From: Gracilibacter sp. BRH_c7a
Lineage (GTDB): Bacteria; Bacillota; Desulfitobacteriia; Desulfitobacteriales; Syntrophobotulaceae
NCBI GenBank assembly: GCA_001516055.1
Contig: LOEZ01000040.1
Location: forward strand, 81,103-145,102
Direction: 5' to 3'
Length of the DNA: 64,000 nt
Part shown: positions 1 to 7,277 of the stretch, one piece after another
How positions within the stretch are numbered: the stretch's first letter is position 1
Layout: each line of letters begins with the position of its first letter
Position numbers and translations under genes: made by a program
Notes under the pieces: generated by a model
Told to the model about the DNA's origin: nothing
The model's database searches: none
Seen by the model: only the letters and a program-made list of their open reading frames with translations

Positions 1-32
1 TATAGGTAGAGTTTCCTGAGTGGTAAACCGGT

Positions 33-1589
33 TTAATCTCGTATTACCTTATAAATTTTAATTCTCCACTCTTTACTATTAATATATTCAGATATCCTAA
101 CGCCGTAGGTAGGATGGCTGAACTCAGATACAAGTTCACAATTGTGTTGGAGAAAGTCTTTCATATCATGGTAGTAGGGATAAACGTTACCGTATAATCC
201 GTTCCAACGGGGTCTTTGCTCGAAGATTAGCTCCATCTCCTCAGGATATATGATGAAATCAATATTATTTTTTTCTATATATTGTTTAAAATCTAAAGAG
301 TTCTCTCTTAAATATGCCAAGTTTCTGTAATCAAAAAGGTTATTATTGTCAAAATAGAATTCGCAGTTAAGATTGGCCAGAACAATTGAATCCTTAGGTA
401 CTATCGTAGAGATCTGTTGAAGGTATTCATTGTAACTATACTTGATATAGGGTCGAATATTCAAATAACTGCTGATAATTAAAGAAAGACTGAGAAGAGC
501 GATGCTCAAGAATCTCAGCTTTTTTTGTATGTTTTCCAGAACATAAATAACCAATATATAAAACAAAGGGAAGACAAAGATAATACTAGTTTGATTAAAG
601 CGGCCTATTAGCATTATGCCAGCGTTAATAGCAATGATAGAAAGAATTATTGCTATTATTTTTGTGCTCAATTTTTTGTCTTCAGCACGATATAGTTTGA
701 AAAGAGTTAAGCAGAATACGATAGCGAACACCATGAATTGAAGTCTTAGGTCAGGGGTATAATACGTTCCACTTACAGAATAATATAACTTCTGATAAAA
801 ATATCTTAGCTCCATAAACTTAGTTCCCAAGGAGTCTAACACACCGAATTGGCCTCCATAACTGGAGTAATTGCAGAAAAAACTAGGATCAAAATGAAGG
901 CTCAAGACTATGAAAGATGAAGCAAAAAAGCCAACTATTAAAATAAATATTAAGAGCCCGGAGAGCTTTACTGATTTGTTAAAAATATAAAACAAGTATA
1001 GAAATACAAAACTCAAAAAAATTAGGAAACTATTAGGGTGCAGCCCGATGCTTAGGCCGATTATTGTTCCGAGGGTTAAATGATGGCGAAGCCTGATGTC
1101 ACTTATGCTCTTCAAAAAATAGTGAAGAGCAAAGATAAATATAAAAAGCAAGATGATTTCTTGTCTTGCGAAGTGAGAAGCGTAGATATATTGGATATCA
1201 ACTGCTAATAATATTGAAGAAGCAATTGCCAGTAAGGGTGAACAAAAAATCAATCTGGTGAGCTTATAAAACCAGTATATGCTTAATAAACCAAATAAAA
1301 GTGAAATTAGCCTTAAAGAGAATACTTCATAACCCATTAGTTTAATAAAAATGATCTGCAGAGTATGAAAGAATATTTTAAGAGCATGAGGGTTTCTTGG
1401 GTAGAGATCGAAGAAAGATTCAGTGGTTGAATAATCTCCCAGTTCTAAGATGTTCCTTGAAAGTCCACCTAACCATGATTCATCAGAATGAACAAAAGGG
1501 AACCTAGTTAGATAAATCAGATTGAATAGGATATAGATAATTCCTAATAGAACTAGCAAGAGTTCATGATAACTGGGCTTTCTATTCAA
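33..1589 (-). CDS. Membrane glycosyltransferase, ArnT/PMT-like (GT-C fold)
   Basis: This 518-residue polytopic membrane protein has roughly 11 to 13 hydrophobic segments. After the first membrane segment a loop carries an Asp-Glu pair (D36-E37 in HSDESW), the usual catalytic acidic position of GT-C transferases that use polyprenyl-phosphate sugars. The C-terminal ~130 residues form a soluble extracellular domain. By family it would move a sugar from a lipid carrier to a protein or lipid outside the membrane; the acceptor is unknown. The start is TTG, chosen because AAGGAG lies 9 bases upstream and no ATG fits. Nothing next to it on the same strand defines a pathway, so the specific substrate is not inferable. 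Confidence 0.75.
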   Translation of the reverse strand: MNRKPSYHELLLVLLGIIYILFNLIYLTRFPFVHSDESWLGGLSRNILELGDYSTTESFFDLYPRNPHALKIFFHTLQIIFIKLMGYEVFSLRLISLLFGLLSIYWFYKLTRLIFCSPLLAIASSILLAVDIQYIYASHFARQEIILLFIFIFALHYFLKSISDIRLRHHLTLGTIIGLSIGLHPNSFLIFLSFVFLYLFYIFNKSVKLSGLLIFILIVGFFASSFIVLSLHFDPSFFCNYSSYGGQFGVLDSLGTKFMELRYFYQKLYYSVSGTYYTPDLRLQFMVFAIVFCLTLFKLYRAEDKKLSTKIIAIILSIIAINAGIMLIGRFNQTSIIFVFPLFYILVIYVLENIQKKLRFLSIALLSLSLIISSYLNIRPYIKYSYNEYLQQISTIVPKDSIVLANLNCEFYFDNNNLFDYRNLAYLRENSLDFKQYIEKNNIDFIIYPEEMELIFEQRPRWNGLYGNVYPYYHDMKDFLQHNCELVSEFSHPTYGVRISEYINSKEWRIKIYKVIRD

Positions 1590-1868
1590 ACTTCCATCTC
1601 CTTTTTAAAACTTACAGGCAGACAACAAAACCGTCTTCTAGTGTATTCGCATTATGAAGTGGAAACCTCCTTTAACTATCATAAACATATTTTTGAGGGA
1701 GAGCGATATCATAGTCTTTTATATAACATTTGAATGTCTGATAGCAAATGGCATTTGCTATAAACTATAATTGAGTGGGAGATGCTTTTTCTATTTTCTG
1801 TTAACACATCCTACATTGTGTCGTTAATCACAAGCATATTGGAATTAAACTATAAGGAGGAAGAAAGG

Positions 1869-2783
1869 ATGAGGTTGTTTATAAGAATTCGGTTATTGGT
1901 TATAGTAACATCTTTCGTTCTGATTGTATCAGGATGCAGTGCTGCAGGAAGTGGGGCGGAAGGAAAATATATAATTGATGCTGATTCTGTTACAAAACTT
2001 ATTTCTCAGGAGAACACTATTTTTGTAGATATGCAGAAACCAGAGGACTATTCTAAGGCACATGTTATAGGAGCTGTAAACATAACCAGAAACGATATCA
2101 TAGTTAATGAACCGGTAACAAATATGCTTGCTCCAAAGGAAATGATTGAGAAAGTAATGGGAAGTAATGGAATCGCAAATGATACCCTTGTTATTGCCTA
2201 CGACAATACTGACAATATGGATGCTGCCAGACTCTGGTGGACTTTGAGAGTGTATGGTCATGAACAGGTTAAGGTAGTAAGCGGAGGAATCAAAGCTCTT
2301 CAGAAAGCTGGTGTAGAACTCTCTTCTGAGAAAACCGCTATTACTTCTGTCGAATTTTCAGCTAAGGATAGCGACGAATCTTTGATAGCAACGAAAAATG
2401 AAGCCCTCGCCCAAGTCAATGAGCCTAAGGAAGATATAGTTCTGCTTGACACGCGCAGCCAAGAGGAATTTAATCAGGGAACCATTCCAGGTTCAGTATT
2501 GTTAGATTATGCGAACAACAACAACAGTGATGGGACATATAAGTCCGGTCATGCAATCATAATGCAATATAATGATCTGGGAATCAAACCTGAACAGACT
2601 GTAATCATGTATTGCAAAACCTCAATCAGAGCTGCCCAAACATATTTGGCGCTGGCTAATGTAGGTTATGAAAACCTTAAGCTTTATGATGGTGCTTGGT
2701 TGGAATGGACTGCTGATGAGGCTCTTCCATCGCAGAAACCTTCTGTAAGTCCAGTTCAACCGAGTAAAGCAGATGTTTCATAA
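1869..2783 (+). CDS. Rhodanese-domain lipoprotein (two domains, first one lacking Cys)
   Basis: This is a 304-residue secreted lipoprotein. A signal peptide ends in the lipobox VSGC (lipidated C23), followed by two rhodanese domains. In the second domain the active-site loop reads YCKTS with C249, so it could carry a persulfide. In the first the matching loop is YDNTD with Asp at position 112, so that domain should be catalytically dead. Rhodaneses transfer sulfane sulfur; the natural donor is unknown. The start was set at the ATG 8 bases after AAGGAGG; a longer upstream reading would destroy the signal peptide. A second rhodanese lipoprotein follows 100 bases downstream and is probably co-transcribed or co-regulated. 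Confidence 0.82.
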   Translation: MRLFIRIRLLVIVTSFVLIVSGCSAAGSGAEGKYIIDADSVTKLISQENTIFVDMQKPEDYSKAHVIGAVNITRNDIIVNEPVTNMLAPKEMIEKVMGSNGIANDTLVIAYDNTDNMDAARLWWTLRVYGHEQVKVVSGGIKALQKAGVELSSEKTAITSVEFSAKDSDESLIATKNEALAQVNEPKEDIVLLDTRSQEEFNQGTIPGSVLLDYANNNNSDGTYKSGHAIIMQYNDLGIKPEQTVIMYCKTSIRAAQTYLALANVGYENLKLYDGAWLEWTADEALPSQKPSVSPVQPSKADVS

Positions 2784-2883
2784 TAAACTTTGATTGTTAA
2801 ATCTAATCTAGTAAGGGGGGAGCATTCAGCACTTACGCTTAACTTAGTTAAAAAAATAACAAGCTAACCAAGGAGGAAGAACA

Positions 2884-3825
2884 ATGAAAACTTTTAGATT
2901 CAAACTGTTGACAGTAGTTCTAGTTTTACTAGTAGCTTTGAGTTTTGCCGGTTGCGCGCAAGCCCCTAGTGCTCCTGCTGTTAACCCAACTCCGGCTCCA
3001 GCAGCTGATGTAGTTGCTGATGAAGCAATATCCTATTTTACTAATATGCCCCAAGATATCTATAAGATTAGCCAAGATGATTTTATCACGAAGGTCAAAG
3101 CAAATGAAGATATATTCATCATGGACATAAGACAGCCTGATGTTTACGAAGCAGGTCACATTAAGGGAGCTGTAAATATACCTTGGGGTTCAGCAATTGC
3201 TGAAAATTTATCTAAGCTGCCAAAAGATAAACCAATTATGGTATATTGTTACACCGGCCAAACAGCAGGTCAGACAGTTGCACTTCTTAATGTAGCCGGA
3301 TTCGATGCTAAAACAGTAAATTTAGGGTGGAATCTTGGAATCTCAAAAGTTGAAGGGGTAGCTGAAGTAACTGAGACTCAAGCAAATGCTATCGAAGGCG
3401 GTGCGACAGCCGATATACAACCTGAGATTCAGGCAGCCATTAATGAGTACTTTAGTAAACTGTCTGAAGTCAAAGGGACAACCTTTGCTAACTATAAAAT
3501 TAGCGAAGATGATGCTAAAGGTCTTCTTGATGCAGATGATCAGAGTATAATGTTCTTGTCTATTAGGAAAGCAGAAGATTTTGGTTCAGGTCATATTGAG
3601 AGTGCTATCAACATACCTTTTGGCAAAGGAATGGAACAATCTTTTAGCCAACTTCCTGAGGATAAAAAGATAATCGTTTATTGTTATACTGGCCAAACTG
3701 CAGGCCAGACAGTTGCCATACTAAGATTATTAGGATATGATGCAGTATCCTTGAACTCAGGTATGGGCATGCCGGTTACCGGAGAAACTGGTTGGGCTAA
3801 TAAAGGTTTCCCAGTAGTCCAATAA
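2884..3825 (+). CDS. Double-rhodanese lipoprotein
   Basis: This 313-residue lipoprotein has lipobox FAGC with C24, a Pro/Ala-rich linker and two complete rhodanese domains. Both domains carry the same active-site loop, YCYTGQTAGQT, with cysteines at C122 and C267, so both should be able to form a persulfide outside the membrane. The identical loops suggest internal duplication of one domain. AAGGAGG precedes the ATG. Together with the preceding lipoprotein it gives the cell four extracytoplasmic rhodanese domains, three with an active-site cysteine. A role in thiosulfate, polysulfide or elemental-sulfur handling is an inference; no sulfur reductase gene is adjacent. Confidence 0.85.
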   Translation: MKTFRFKLLTVVLVLLVALSFAGCAQAPSAPAVNPTPAPAADVVADEAISYFTNMPQDIYKISQDDFITKVKANEDIFIMDIRQPDVYEAGHIKGAVNIPWGSAIAENLSKLPKDKPIMVYCYTGQTAGQTVALLNVAGFDAKTVNLGWNLGISKVEGVAEVTETQANAIEGGATADIQPEIQAAINEYFSKLSEVKGTTFANYKISEDDAKGLLDADDQSIMFLSIRKAEDFGSGHIESAINIPFGKGMEQSFSQLPEDKKIIVYCYTGQTAGQTVAILRLLGYDAVSLNSGMGMPVTGETGWANKGFPVVQ

Positions 3826-3879
3826 GTTTAAATAAAACTATAATTTAATCAGACATAGGAATCGCTATTAGAATAAACC

Positions 3880-3909
3880 GGCGGAGGTTGATAACAAGCA
3901 ACCTCCGCC
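3880..3909 (+). terminator. Strong hairpin after the rhodanese pair
   Basis: A perfect 11-bp GC-rich stem (GGCGGAGGTTG with its complement) and an 8-base loop lie between the end of the rhodanese pair and the end of the convergent LysR gene. No good T-run follows on either strand, so it may be a weak bidirectional terminator or an mRNA 3'-end stabiliser. Confidence 0.5.
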
Positions 3910-3945
3910 CACTTATACGCCAAGGACTATCTTACAGCTACAAAA

Positions 3946-4842
3946 CTAAGAACAGAATCCTCTTCTAGAAGATTGAATAAAATCATAAAATGTTTTTTCA
4001 GATCCTCGAGGGGGACTTTCCTTCGTATATGCAAGAAAATAATCGGTTTTAAATTCAGTATCCTCTATGGCGATTTTTTTTAAGGAGCCGGAATCAAGCT
4101 CATGTTTGATAGATAATTCAGGTAAAATAGCGTAGCCCTGTCCATTAAATATAGCAGCTTTTATAGCCTCTGAAGAAGTCAACTCTAAAACAGTATTCAT
4201 TTGTTGGAGGGAAATTGCAAGTTTTTGTAATTCATATTCTAACGATTGGCGACTACCCGAGCCTTTCTCTCTAATAATAAGGGGAAGCTCAGTTAATTCA
4301 TCTACAGAAACAGTTCGATATTTACATATATTCTTAGAGCAAACTAAACATAGATCACAAGAAGCTAATTTTGTATACTCTATCTTTATACCATTAGGTT
4401 TACCTTCTACTATCCCGATATGACAGCTTTTATTAACTAGGTTTTCAACAACGGTATCGGAATTACAGGTGTTCAGAATTACTTTGGTATTTGGATACCT
4501 TCTTTTAAAAAGATAGAGACTACATGGTAGAGTATACGACCCTACCGTCGTGCAGGAACTAACGATGGTTTCTTGAATGTTCGTACGCAGGGAATTTAAT
4601 TCCCGGTCTATATCTTTTTGAATAGAGAGAAGAGAGACAGCATAATCGTAAACGATTTTACCTGCTTCAGTAAGGACAACTCCTTTGTTACTGCGAATTA
4701 AGAGTTGAAAGCCAAGCTCTTTTTCCAGGGTTTGGAGTTGAAAGCTTACTCCTGGTTGAGACATATGCAGAAGCTTTGCTGTTTTTGATATGCTGTTTTC
4801 TTTTACTGTTGTATAGAAAGTCTTTAAGTAGTCCAAATTCAT
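3946..4842 (-). CDS. LysR-family transcriptional regulator
   Basis: This 298-residue LysR-type regulator has an N-terminal winged helix-turn-helix (residues ~1-60, with the typical SISKTAKLLHMSQPGVS stretch) and a C-terminal periplasmic-binding-like effector domain. The pattern resembles CysL/YwfI/CbbR members. The start used is the internal ATG preceded by AGGTG; the upstream in-frame ATG would add 17 atypical residues. It is convergent with the rhodanese lipoproteins, and no divergent partner begins next to it, since the hemerythrin-like gene is on the same strand upstream. The effector and targets are unknown. Confidence 0.85.
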   Translation of the reverse strand: MNLDYLKTFYTTVKENSISKTAKLLHMSQPGVSFQLQTLEKELGFQLLIRSNKGVVLTEAGKIVYDYAVSLLSIQKDIDRELNSLRTNIQETIVSSCTTVGSYTLPCSLYLFKRRYPNTKVILNTCNSDTVVENLVNKSCHIGIVEGKPNGIKIEYTKLASCDLCLVCSKNICKYRTVSVDELTELPLIIREKGSGSRQSLEYELQKLAISLQQMNTVLELTSSEAIKAAIFNGQGYAILPELSIKHELDSGSLKKIAIEDTEFKTDYFLAYTKESPPRGSEKTFYDFIQSSRRGFCS

Positions 4843-5039
4843 ATTATCACCTGTGAAATTTTTCTGATTATTATTCTTATAACTAAAATACAATTATTAG
4901 CAAAAGAATGCAAGTTTTTTCACATGAATATTTTAGAAAAATTTGGCAAGTGAAATTTTCTGAAATATTCATGGTCTAAAAGAAGGTAAAGGTCTAAAAA
5001 ATAATCAATTAATATTAACGGAGAATAGTGGGCGAGTAT

Positions 5040-5597
5040 CTATATACCAACCCTTTTTTCTAAATCTACAACCATATTTGTATACTTTTGAATCTGCTTT
5101 ATATTCTCAGGTTTATCATCTATGGTTTTACTTAATATGTCGACTTCTTCAACTATTTGGTCAGACAAAGCTTTTACTCCAAAATCATAAAGTGCATTGT
5201 CTTCTTTATCGATATGGCGAGTAAGCAAATCGGTATAGGGTATTGCGTTGCCAATAATGTCAACCTTGGCGTCGGCATCTCCAGCTTGAACTTTGTCTAA
5301 TGCTTTAACCAGATTATAAATGAATAAACGTCCAAAATCGTGTTCGATGAACATTCCTTGAACCGCACTTAGAGTATCTTTATCTTGGATTTCTTCTTGC
5401 ATCTTTTTGAAGAGCACATCCTCTTCCTTACTATGGTGATATTTATCTGCATAGTTTCTTATGAAGTCCACCGAATCGGTAAATAGTTGGTAATCCACTG
5501 TTTGCCCTTCAAGAATATTGAGACACGCTTGCCTGAGTACTTTAAGCATTCTTTTGATGTAAGTATGTTCTTCTTTCATGATTTGGATTGCATTCAT
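5040..5597 (-). CDS. Hemerythrin-like domain protein
   Basis: This 185-residue all-helical protein has the HHE/hemerythrin-like histidine-acid pattern: EEHTYIKR near the N-terminus, KYHHSKEEDVLF around residues 50-65, an H-D pair in the middle (IEHDFGR) and HIDKEDNALYDF late. Such proteins bind a di-iron centre and are linked to O2, NO or peroxide sensing and iron-sulfur repair in anaerobes. Length is normal for the family. The start is the ATG with AGGA 9 bases upstream; an in-frame ATG six codons earlier lies on the ribosome site and was rejected. The sspH gene upstream reads the other way. Confidence 0.82.
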   Translation of the reverse strand: MNAIQIMKEEHTYIKRMLKVLRQACLNILEGQTVDYQLFTDSVDFIRNYADKYHHSKEEDVLFKKMQEEIQDKDTLSAVQGMFIEHDFGRLFIYNLVKALDKVQAGDADAKVDIIGNAIPYTDLLTRHIDKEDNALYDFGVKALSDQIVEEVDILSKTIDDKPENIKQIQKYTNMVVDLEKRVGI

Positions 5598-5758
5598 AGT
5601 TTCAGATCCTTTCAATGCGACTTAGTTATCTAATATATTATTCTAACTTCCAGTAGATTAATATGTATTGAGAGACAAATAATTCTTGGAAAATTTGAAT
5701 TACATAAAGTCCACCCTTCAGGACAAAATATAAGAAAAGTAAAGGAGTTGACTTAGCT

Positions 5759-5938
5759 TTGGATATAATACGTGCCAGACAGATTGTAGCTTCTCAGAAG
5801 AATATAGATGTTTTTTATAAGGGTTCTTTTGTTTGGATTGAAAAACTAGATGAACATAATGAAACAGCAGATGTAAAAAATCTTGAAACTCATCAAAAAG
5901 TGAGCGTACCAATTTCTATGCTTTTTGAACTGTATTGA
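5759..5938 (+). CDS. sspH: Small acid-soluble spore protein, H type
   Basis: This short gene is easy to miss because it starts with TTG and encodes only 59 residues, the typical SspH length. The N-terminus LDIIRARQIVAS, then a central FVWIEKLDE and a C-terminal VSVPISMLFEL, follow the SspH family pattern (MDIxRAxQIxxS ... VWIExxDE ... VPVxxL). AAAGGAG lies about 11 bases before the TTG. The protein is packed in the core of dormant spores. A hairpin follows about 65 bases downstream. It directly supports an endospore-forming host. No clear sigma-G promoter could be assigned. Confidence 0.88.
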   Translation: MDIIRARQIVASQKNIDVFYKGSFVWIEKLDEHNETADVKNLETHQKVSVPISMLFELY

Positions 5939-6003
5939 TGCTTCGAAGAATCATGCATTTGACCAAAGAATAATAATTAAATTACCCGATTTTCACTTCT
6001 TAT

Positions 6004-6027
6004 AACAGGCATTGGTAATGCCTGTTT
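6004..6027 (+). terminator. Hairpin terminator after sspH
   Basis: A perfect 10-bp stem (AACAGGCATT and complement) with a 3-base loop is followed by a short T-containing stretch. It sits just downstream of sspH and before the butyrate kinase gene. Confidence 0.6.
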
Positions 6028-6128
6028 GTACTTTAAGAACGTATAATTTTTAATTCCACATAAAGGAGTTAATCATATCTCATGGAAATATAGTAAAAGA
6101 TTACAATTATTCCTGGAGGATAACAGAT

Positions 6129-7202
6129 ATGGAGAATGTATTTAGGATTCTAGTGATTAACCCAGGTTCGACATCTACTAAGATTTCAATTTATGAGAAT
6201 GAAGCGGAATTATTTAGAAAGGATATAGGCCATTCTACTGAAGAAATATATGCTTTCAAGATAGCTACTGACCAATTTGTTTTTCGAAAACAGGCAATTA
6301 TATCTTTTTTGGAAGAGATAAGGTTTGATCTTCGGAGGTTAAATGCTATCGTTGCTCGGGGAGGAGCCTTACCACCTCTCAAAGCAGGGGCTTATCGGAT
6401 TAACCAAAGAATGCTTGAATCATTAATACATCGTCCCCGTGCTGACCATGCATCCAATATTGCAGCTCTTATTGCTTTTGAGATGACTAGAGAACTTGGT
6501 ATTCCATCTTATATCTATGATGGGATATCTGTTGATCAACTTACAGACATCGCAAGAATATCAGGTTCACCTGAAATCCCGAGGCTTAGTATTATTCACG
6601 CACTTAATTCCAGGTCGATGGCCCAGAAATATGCCCAATCTATCAAGAAGCCTTATTCAGAGGGTACTTTCATAACTGCTCATCTAGGAGGGGGGATTAC
6701 TCTTAGTGTTCATCACCTGGGTCAAATGATTGATGTTATTAGTGATGACGAGGGTCCATTTTCGCCAGAGAGAGCTGGCAAAGTACCTTGTGTTCCTTTG
6801 GTTGATCTCTGCTACTCTAGGAAATATGATCATATTACTATGAAGAAAATGTTTAGAGGAAAAGGTGGGTTACTAGCCTATCTGGGAACTACGAGTGCTT
6901 TAGAGGTGGAAGAGAGGATTGCCACAGGAGATCAAGAAGCCTTACTGATATATGAAGCTATGGCATACCAAGTGGCTAAAGGCATCGGAGAATTAGCAAC
7001 AGTGGTAAAAGGAAAGGTAGACGGGATTATTCTAACCGGAGGTATCGCTTATTCAGAGATGCTCACTCGTTGGATTACTGAAAGGGTAGAATTTATAGCT
7101 CCTGTAGTAATAATGCCGGGTGAGAATGAGATGGGGGCTTTGGCCCTGGGAGCATTGAGAGTGTTGCGTAAAGAAGAAACAGCCCATGAGTATGATTTAT
7201 AA
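6129..7202 (+). CDS. buk: Butyrate kinase
   Basis: This 357-residue protein belongs to the acetate kinase/butyrate kinase (ASKHA) family. The N-terminal NPGSTSTKISIY phosphate loop, the mid-protein HLGGGITLSVH and the late LTGGIAYSE motifs are typical of Buk, and length matches. It interconverts butyryl-phosphate and butyrate with ATP, or a related branched-chain acyl-phosphate. TGGAGG precedes the ATG. It stands alone: no phosphotransbutyrylase or 2-oxoacid dehydrogenase gene lies beside it, so whether it serves butyrate fermentation or amino-acid-derived branched acids is not visible here. Confidence 0.92.
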   Translation: MENVFRILVINPGSTSTKISIYENEAELFRKDIGHSTEEIYAFKIATDQFVFRKQAIISFLEEIRFDLRRLNAIVARGGALPPLKAGAYRINQRMLESLIHRPRADHASNIAALIAFEMTRELGIPSYIYDGISVDQLTDIARISGSPEIPRLSIIHALNSRSMAQKYAQSIKKPYSEGTFITAHLGGGITLSVHHLGQMIDVISDDEGPFSPERAGKVPCVPLVDLCYSRKYDHITMKKMFRGKGGLLAYLGTTSALEVEERIATGDQEALLIYEAMAYQVAKGIGELATVVKGKVDGIILTGGIAYSEMLTRWITERVEFIAPVVIMPGENEMGALALGALRVLRKEETAHEYDL

Positions 7203-7213
7203 CTCTAGCAAAA

Positions 7214-7245
7214 GGTGGCAAGATATCAATCAGATATTTGCCACC
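7214..7245 (-). terminator. Terminator of the UPF0182 gene
   Basis: GGTGGCA and TGCCACC arms with an inner ATATC/GATAT pairing form a bulged stem. Read on the minus strand it is followed by TTTT, so it fits the end of the UPF0182 gene. Confidence 0.6.
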
Positions 7246-7277
7246 AAAAACGAATTACATATTACAAAAAAGTGTGG

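Noticed and set aside
5718..5912. 64-codon minus-strand frame
   Set aside because: It is the shadow of sspH, which has a family match and a ribosome site on the other strand.
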